From: an uncultured Eubacteriales bacterium | GTDB taxonomy: Bacteria; Bacillota; Clostridia; Lachnospirales; Bianqueaceae | Length of the DNA: 35,550 nt | Assembly (NCBI GenBank): GCA_902493345.1 | Contig: CABUPM010000009.1 | Location: 1 to 35,550, forward strand | Reading direction: 5' to 3' | Part shown: positions 31,214 to 35,550 of the stretch, in pieces | How the letters are laid out: every line of letters begins with the position of its first letter | Numbering within the stretch: the stretch's first letter is position 1 | The notes under the pieces: model-generated | The model's input: the letters and a program-made list of their open reading frames with translations, nothing else | Database searches by the model: none | What the model was told of the DNA's origin: nothing | Translations under genes and position numbers: made by a program

Positions 31214-32133
31214 TCAAACTTCATTCAATAACCGGATAACCTCGTTCAATCTTTTCCTGCTTTCCGGAAATACCGGTACACAAGAATACCCGTGCATCAT
31301 CTTCGGCTGAATATGTATGTGCAGCCTCTCCCCGACTCCGGCCTTTTCATAGGCGGCTCTGTACGCTCTGGCATTGCCCGCGCAGATCTCCTCCGCATAG
31401 TACAGGTATGTGTCCGGCGCATTGTGAAAATCCATATAAATCGGACAATACGCGTCTTTGGGCGTTCTCTGCCCATGCGCCGCGATTTTCCCCAACCCTC
31501 GGAACGCGTTTACTGTAAATAAAGGATCTCTGGATGCGTATTTCTTAAGTTCACGCCAATCCTCCGGTGTATCCGGCACACCGGCAGGAGAGTTTCCAAT
31601 CCATAGCTTCGGCATGCCAAGGCCCGATTGACTCCGGTTTATATGATTGATCATACTGGCCGCCAACAACCCTCCTATGGAATCCCCTACAATCGCGATG
31701 TTCTGCGCGCCGTTTTTTTTACCATCGCATCATATACGTCGCACAAAACTGCTGTCGTAACCGTGATGTTTACTTCTGTGATCGGCGGATACACAGGATA
31801 CCACACATCCATGCCCGTTCGGTCCCCATAATACCGCGCCATCGCAAGCTCGCTCTTCCACTGAAGCGTATTGCCGCCATAGATAAACAGGAGTCCTTTA
31901 TCCTTCTTATTTTTGGTTTTTCGGCTTCTAATAATTAGGCACGGATATCCGTCGGTCCTAATTTCTTTATATAAGGACTTTTTATCCGACGGGAAAACAT
32001 ATCGATTCTTTTCATTGATTTTTCTGGCTTTTTCAAGCTCTGTAGGAAGATCTGTAAAATCTGCTTTCATTGCCGGAAATACTGCTGTTACGATCCGAAG
32101 CAGCCCATAGGCCATGTTTCCAGAAAAACTCAT
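31214..32133 (-). pseudogene. Alpha/beta hydrolase (esterase-like) with a frameshift at an A8 tract
   Basis: The first frame (from 32133) reads MSFSGNMAYGLLRIVTAVFPAM..., GLLFIYGGNTLQWKSELAMARYYG and DVWYPVYPP. It goes out of frame at eight consecutive A on the minus strand (31713-31720). With nine A it continues as KKNGAQNIAIVGDSIGGLLAASM, the nucleophile elbow with Ser, and on to MMHGYSCVPVFPES, which carries the likely catalytic His. Restored length is about 306 residues, right for an acetyl-esterase-like (alpha/beta hydrolase fold-3) enzyme. It might be a dead gene, a sequencing error or a slippage switch. It lies 17 bp before the chimeric ATPase ORF. Confidence 0.75.
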
Positions 32134-32145
32134 TTGGCCGCCCCC

Positions 32146-33654
32146 TTATAAAAGAGAAAATTGTCCGTTTTCAATCTGTTTTATATAGAACTCGACGCAC
32201 CACTCAATATCCTCCTTCGCAGGTTCAAATCGAAGTGAAGAACTGGCGGTATGATATATATTCCGCAAAGTGCTTACAGCCATAACCGCAATCGGGCCAT
32301 CCGCACCGCCGATGATGCCGACACTCTGCGTTTCTGATATACCAGGATCCGTATCGGGGACCTTTTCTATCGGTCTATCCCCTTCCGCGCAATCACGGAT
32401 CATAAGGCTATCGTCCGGTTCCGGCGAAATTGTATAACTCATGACGGTGATACACGTTGGATACGTCCAATGGTTTGTATCAAAATGCTCTGTGGAAATG
32501 GACTGCTGTTCCAGTTCCTGCACTGTCAGTGTATATTCTGTACCACTGACCGGATGGGAAAAGGTAACAACATCTCCGGGCGCATGCACACGAAAATGTG
32601 CTCCGATGACACGGTGCGGCGACTGCTCCATCGTGAGGGACAGCGATTGTATAGAAGTATGGCGTTTCCCCGCCCACGGAAATGAATTCCTGTAGATCAC
32701 CCACCCGTAAGAGCTGTCCAGCCCATAATATTTGATTGCTGATTTTGCCTCTGACTGATCCGCTACTTCCTCCGGCAAGCAGGGATTGAAGCTCACCGCG
32801 CTCCCTTGAGAAAACTGCAGTATTTTCCCATTCAGTTCTATTTGCGGTACAAAATCAAAACATAACGGATTCTCCGAGTCGATCTGCAGCTGCTGCTCGT
32901 ATGTAAAATTCTCATACAAATCATTTTCAGATGTCAGGTTCCATTTTTTCATAAACCTACGGATCTCTTCTGCCTCGACACGCATACAGAAGTCCATGAC
33001 AAGACCCTTCCCACAAGAATACGCCGCGGGAAGGATCCAATGGTACCCGCCCCAATCCAATCGCTTGTCCAATCGGATTTCTGTCCCGGCGTGATCCCTT
33101 CCGTGCCCATGCCAAAAGCCACCTTCAAAATAAACTTTCCACTCCTGATGGGGCCGTTCTGCTACTGTCTCATCATATTCTTCTGTATACTTGATCCTGC
33201 TGTAATCAAAAGAGGCTTGCAGGTCCTTGAGATAGCCCCAAGGATGCTCCATGGGTGTCAGACTCATCTTCTCGGCCATTTGGGACAAACACTCCTGCTG
33301 CTCCTGCGTCAGGGGATTCTCCCGCAAGAACGTGTCAAACCTCGCCTCATCCCACATCCACGCCTGTTCCAGCGCTGCCGCGTCTGTGCAGGCCAGCAGC
33401 AGCCGCAGAAAATCCCTATAATCCTGAGCTACTGGATGCACATAGTTAGGAGCGGAATTCATCGGACTGACAGCGAATACCATATCTCCAAAGCCTCGGA
33501 TAAAGCAGAAATGAATCCCGTCCACGCCTGCCCATCCAAATATAGACGCGCCTTGGGGCGTACAAAAATACGGTGTATTATCCTCGCGGCGCTCCACCCC
33601 TATGGGAGCCAGATCCACGCCGCTACGCAAAAACTTCTGATAGGTCTTATCCAT
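32146..33654 (-). CDS. Soluble protein of unknown function with an OadB-like GGADGP motif
   Basis: 502 residues from the ATG at 33654 (AGGGGGA upstream). No signal peptide or membrane helices are seen. It begins MDKTYQKFLRSGVDLAPIGVERRED. The middle has aromatic, mixed beta sequence (WKVYFEGGFWHGHGRDHAG, GWVIYRNSFPWAGKRHTSIQSL). Near the end (about 444-461) lies SVGIIGGADGPIAVMAVS, strongly like the conserved IIGGADGPT segment of the beta subunit of sodium-pumping decarboxylases, followed by about 40 residues. The rest does not resemble that membrane protein, so a decarboxylase label would be wrong. It sits between the BSH gene and the hydrolase, 32 bp after the former. Confidence 0.7.
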   Translation of the reverse strand: MDKTYQKFLRSGVDLAPIGVERREDNTPYFCTPQGASIFGWAGVDGIHFCFIRGFGDMVFAVSPMNSAPNYVHPVAQDYRDFLRLLLACTDAAALEQAWMWDEARFDTFLRENPLTQEQQECLSQMAEKMSLTPMEHPWGYLKDLQASFDYSRIKYTEEYDETVAERPHQEWKVYFEGGFWHGHGRDHAGTEIRLDKRLDWGGYHWILPAAYSCGKGLVMDFCMRVEAEEIRRFMKKWNLTSENDLYENFTYEQQLQIDSENPLCFDFVPQIELNGKILQFSQGSAVSFNPCLPEEVADQSEAKSAIKYYGLDSSYGWVIYRNSFPWAGKRHTSIQSLSLTMEQSPHRVIGAHFRVHAPGDVVTFSHPVSGTEYTLTVQELEQQSISTEHFDTNHWTYPTCITVMSYTISPEPDDSLMIRDCAEGDRPIEKVPDTDPGISETQSVGIIGGADGPIAVMAVSTLRNIYHTASSSLRFEPAKEDIEWCVEFYIKQIENGQFSLL

Positions 33655-33686
33655 GAGAGAATCCCCCTCACACCTCATAATGAACT

Positions 33687-34661
33687 TCAATTCTGCATAT
33701 GAATCTGCTCACCCTTCACCGGTGCATAGGTTATCAGCTTTTCCCCGTCCAGATTCTCCTTATGCATGTCCACTCCACTGATCTGGTGATTGTCATAGGT
33801 AGTATAGTAGTAGATCCCCTGATCCGCATTACAGCAGGAAGTATACAGGGTAATCTCGTATTTCCCCTCTCCCAGCCTACAGCACCCCCTCTGCTGATCG
33901 ACACTGCCGAGGATATGGAAAAACTGGCTTACGCTCTCCTCCTCCGAATCTCCGGATAGGGAGTTCATCTTTACAAACGCCACACGAACAAATCTGGAAT
34001 GTGAGGACAGATCTCCCGGAAGCCCCATTCCGCCCATTCCGCGGCTGTAAGCATGCAGCTCCAGGTCTTTTGAGAAGGTATTATCCCTGTTGTCTACCGC
34101 CAGATGCATATAGTTGTTCAGATTGAACATCTGGTACGGAAACGGCGGATTGTTGGTAAGGACCCCTACAGGATTTTCGTATATTTTCAGCCCCTCCTGC
34201 ACCGATTCCACCGTAATACACTCCTCTTTATCCGCAATGATCCAGTGAAGCTGTGCGATCGGCAGGTTCTCCATAAATGGTGTATCGATCAGGTTCATGT
34301 GCTCCAGAAGCTGTCTGGCCTCCTTAACTGTGGCGCATTTTCCAAGGATCCAGGGAATCAGTTCAAATTGGGCGATATTGTCTTTTCCTTCTGTCGGTTG
34401 ATTATAATAAGCGTTTCCCACAAAATTCAGTCCCGCGATTCCGAGTCCCTTCTCATTGACCGCGTCGTAATATAACGGATATTCCTGCATAACGCATCCC
34501 ATGCCGATCATGGCATAATGATTCTTTACCTGGCCGCCGCTTCGCAGATCAAATATATAATTTCTCGGTGTAATGATTACCTTGTCTCCATAAGAAATCT
34601 CATAATCCAACGTTCTTCCAAAATAAAAGTCCCTCGTCTTATAGGTTGCGGCTGTACACAT
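33687..34661 (-). CDS. bsh: Bile salt hydrolase (choloylglycine hydrolase, Ntn family)
   Basis: 324 residues from the ATG at 34661, chosen so that Cys2 becomes the N-terminal nucleophile: MCTAATYKTRDFYFGRTLDYE. Arg16 and Asp19 match the catalytic Arg18/Asp21 of known enzymes. YYDAVNEKGLGIAGLNF, VLTNNPPFPYQ (oxyanion Asn) and GLPGDLSSHSRFVRVAF (catalytic Arg) are also present. Length is standard. It cleaves glycine or taurine from conjugated bile acids; penicillin V acylase is the close alternative. No signal peptide, so it acts in the cytoplasm. A gut lifestyle is implied. Confidence 0.92.
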   Translation of the reverse strand: MCTAATYKTRDFYFGRTLDYEISYGDKVIITPRNYIFDLRSGGQVKNHYAMIGMGCVMQEYPLYYDAVNEKGLGIAGLNFVGNAYYNQPTEGKDNIAQFELIPWILGKCATVKEARQLLEHMNLIDTPFMENLPIAQLHWIIADKEECITVESVQEGLKIYENPVGVLTNNPPFPYQMFNLNNYMHLAVDNRDNTFSKDLELHAYSRGMGGMGLPGDLSSHSRFVRVAFVKMNSLSGDSEEESVSQFFHILGSVDQQRGCCRLGEGKYEITLYTSCCNADQGIYYYTTYDNHQISGVDMHKENLDGEKLITYAPVKGEQIHMQN

Positions 34662-34716
34662 GCCTTTCTCCTCCATTTCTCATCAATCGCTAAAGATATT
34701 TTTCTGGCTTACAGGT

Positions 34717-34746
34717 ATTATACCACACTTTACCTGCTTTTTTCAA
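34717..34746 (-). promoter_or_regulatory. Promoter of the bile salt hydrolase gene
   Basis: Minus strand TTGAAA (34741-34746) and TATAAT (34717-34722), 18-bp spacer, overlapping the end of the upstream GNAT gene. Confidence 0.65.
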
Positions 34747-35192
34747 AGATCCTTCTCCATCACATAATTCGTCAGAACAACTCCGTCCCGGATCACCTGT
34801 TGTTCCCGAACTACATGGTACCCTCTATTCAGAAAAAATGGTTTTGCCGTGATAGAGGCATGTGTTATAATGTTCCCCTTTGCCACATGTTCCAGCTCAT
34901 CACAGATCGCAGAGGCAATCCCCTGTCGCTGGTAATCTTTATGGACATAAAGCCTATCCAAATAACCGTTTAGATCCATATCTCCGAATCCAACGATCTC
35001 ACCATTCTGAATCGCAACCATCGTTTTATGCCTTAGAAAAGACTCATCCCATTTTGGCAAATCGACTTTGCCCGTTGCCCAGACATTTAGCTGTTCTTCT
35101 GTATAATCCCTTGCGTTCACACTGTGAATCGTCTGATAAAACAGCTTTGCCAACTTTTCGCAGTCAGCCGTTCTATATTCCCGAAGCAGCAT
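34743..35192 (-). CDS. GNAT-family N-acetyltransferase
   Basis: 149 residues from the ATG at 35192 (AAGGAGAGAAAA upstream). MLLREYRTADCEKLAKLFYQTIHSVNARDYTEEQLNVWA, GEIVGFGDMDLNGYLDRLYVHKDYQRQGIASAICDELE (acetyl-CoA P-loop) and ASITAKPFFLNRGYHVVREQQV. The HSVNARDYTEEQLNVWA opening is typical of the YafP/ElaA-like group of small acetyltransferases. Substrate unknown. Confidence 0.87.
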   Translation of the reverse strand: MLLREYRTADCEKLAKLFYQTIHSVNARDYTEEQLNVWATGKVDLPKWDESFLRHKTMVAIQNGEIVGFGDMDLNGYLDRLYVHKDYQRQGIASAICDELEHVAKGNIITHASITAKPFFLNRGYHVVREQQVIRDGVVLTNYVMEKDL

Positions 35193-35230
35193 TTTTCTCT
35201 CCTTACCCAATGCCATCATTTTTGTAATTT

Positions 35231-35259
35231 ATTATAGCACCGCCTCCTTTCTTTTTCAA
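35231..35259 (-). promoter_or_regulatory. Promoter of the GNAT gene at 35192
   Basis: Minus strand TTGAAA (35254-35259) and TATAAT (35231-35236), 17-bp spacer. Confidence 0.7.
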
Positions 35260-35295
35260 CTTAACTCACACCTGTTTCTTTTCATCCGTCTATTT

Positions 35296-35335
35296 GGAAA
35301 ATGTTTCCTAAATGTATGGCGATTCTCATACATTT
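35296..35335. promoter_or_regulatory. Two inverted repeats between divergent promoters
   Basis: GGAAAATGTTTCC (35296-35308) has 5-bp arms. AAATGTATG (35310-35318) pairs perfectly with CATACATTT (35327-35335), 9-bp arms and an 8-nt gap. They lie just upstream of the -35 of the plus-strand gene. No T-run follows, so operator sites are more likely than a terminator. Confidence 0.45.
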
Positions 35336-35340
35336 TATGA

Positions 35341-35369
35341 TTGCAAAATATTCAGAATAGTGATACAAT
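35341..35369 (+). promoter_or_regulatory. Promoter of the gene at the right edge
   Basis: TTGCAA (35341-35346) and TACAAT (35364-35369) with a 17-bp spacer, followed by an AAGGAGGG ribosome site at 35386-35393. Confidence 0.65.
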
Positions 35370-35399
35370 ATTTCTCGTAACTCATAAGGAGGGATATTG

Positions 35400-35550
35400 T
35401 TGTTTCCAGTAATCTATTTTCTTTTCGTCACCGCCAAATGCCTTTCATACCGCGGTTCCTGGAGCTTATCTCACAAGCACCATACCAACGGACATATGTA
35501 TTATTATAAGCAAACTGGCAATAAGACCTGTTATGTGAGGCGCAAGGACG
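35400..35550 (+). CDS. Start of an unrecognised protein (cut by window edge)
   Basis: A strong AAGGAGGG site precedes TTG codons at 35397 and 35400. The frame reads (M)FPVIYFLFVTAKCLSYRG, then HTNGHMYYYKQTGNKTCYVRRKD and stays open to the edge. The YYYK-x-TGNKTCYVRRKD segment looks like the N-terminal region of some hypothetical Clostridial proteins that carry a YYY...GK-x-Y-x-RRKD motif. No ATG fits, so a TTG start is assumed. Function unknown. Confidence 0.5.
   Translation, partial: MFPVIYFLFVTAKCLSYRGSWSLSHKHHTNGHMYYYKQTGNKTCYVRRKD

Noticed and set aside
32146..33654. Annotation as sodium-translocating decarboxylase beta subunit
   Set aside because: Only the short GGADGP segment matches; there are no membrane helices and no other OadB features.
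1..35550. CRISPR arrays, tRNA or rRNA genes
   Set aside because: No regularly spaced repeats, tRNA cloverleaf-like segments or rRNA stretches were noticed on either strand.

Overview
The window looks like chromosome from a gut member of the Clostridia, most likely Lachnospiraceae. This is inferred from mid-GC Firmicutes-style codon use, strong AGGAGG-type ribosome sites, many TTGACA-17-TATAAT promoters, a T-box leader, a bile salt hydrolase and a rhamnose/fucose microcompartment. No rRNA, tRNA or CRISPR array was seen. Most genes lie on the minus strand.

Layout. 1-1980 is a degraded accessory edge: a cut-off GNAT gene, a small broken mobile-element-type ORF, a frameshifted surface protein and a truncated TetR. 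2072-9480 is one minus-strand bacterial microcompartment (BMC) operon. In transcription order it encodes a class II sugar-phosphate aldolase, a PduO-like protein, a CoA-acylating aldehyde dehydrogenase, a zinc alcohol dehydrogenase, four BMC-H shell proteins, PduL, a BMC-P vertex protein and a BMC-T protein with a Cys at the pore. It ends at a clear terminator. 9720-12656 (plus strand) holds an RluA-type pseudouridine synthase, then a dead MarR/ABC exporter unit interrupted by a 437-bp MITE-like insertion. 12657-14635 is a two-component system. 14691-16900 is rhamnulokinase plus a DeoR regulator, followed by two DUF1593 nucleoside-hydrolase-like genes (one broken and fused to a GNAT) and another GNAT.

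20641-24055 holds a CstA-type transporter behind a long T-box leader, and an MFS transporter. 24128-27196 holds a small membrane protein and an HxlR regulator divergent from a PPOX-fold flavoprotein, a zinc macrodomain and an ADP-ribosylating sirtuin (SirTM). 27278-35192 holds an ACT protein, a NUDIX remnant, a WYL regulator, DUF3592, GNATs, a chimeric GNAT/P-type-ATPase ORF with a small membrane partner, a frameshifted alpha/beta hydrolase, a soluble protein carrying an OadB-like GGADGP motif, and a bile salt hydrolase. A plus-strand gene begins at the right edge.

How the parts fit. Rhamnulokinase makes L-rhamnulose-1-phosphate. The encapsulated aldolase cleaves it to DHAP and L-lactaldehyde. 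Inside the shell the alcohol dehydrogenase can reduce lactaldehyde to 1,2-propanediol, while the aldehyde dehydrogenase and PduL oxidise it through lactoyl-CoA to lactoyl-phosphate. No diol dehydratase (B12 or glycyl-radical), isomerase or acyl kinase is in the window, so the pathway as seen is a lactaldehyde dismutation unless other loci supply those steps. The right half carries many decayed or fused genes, which suggests frequent small deletions and gene turnover.
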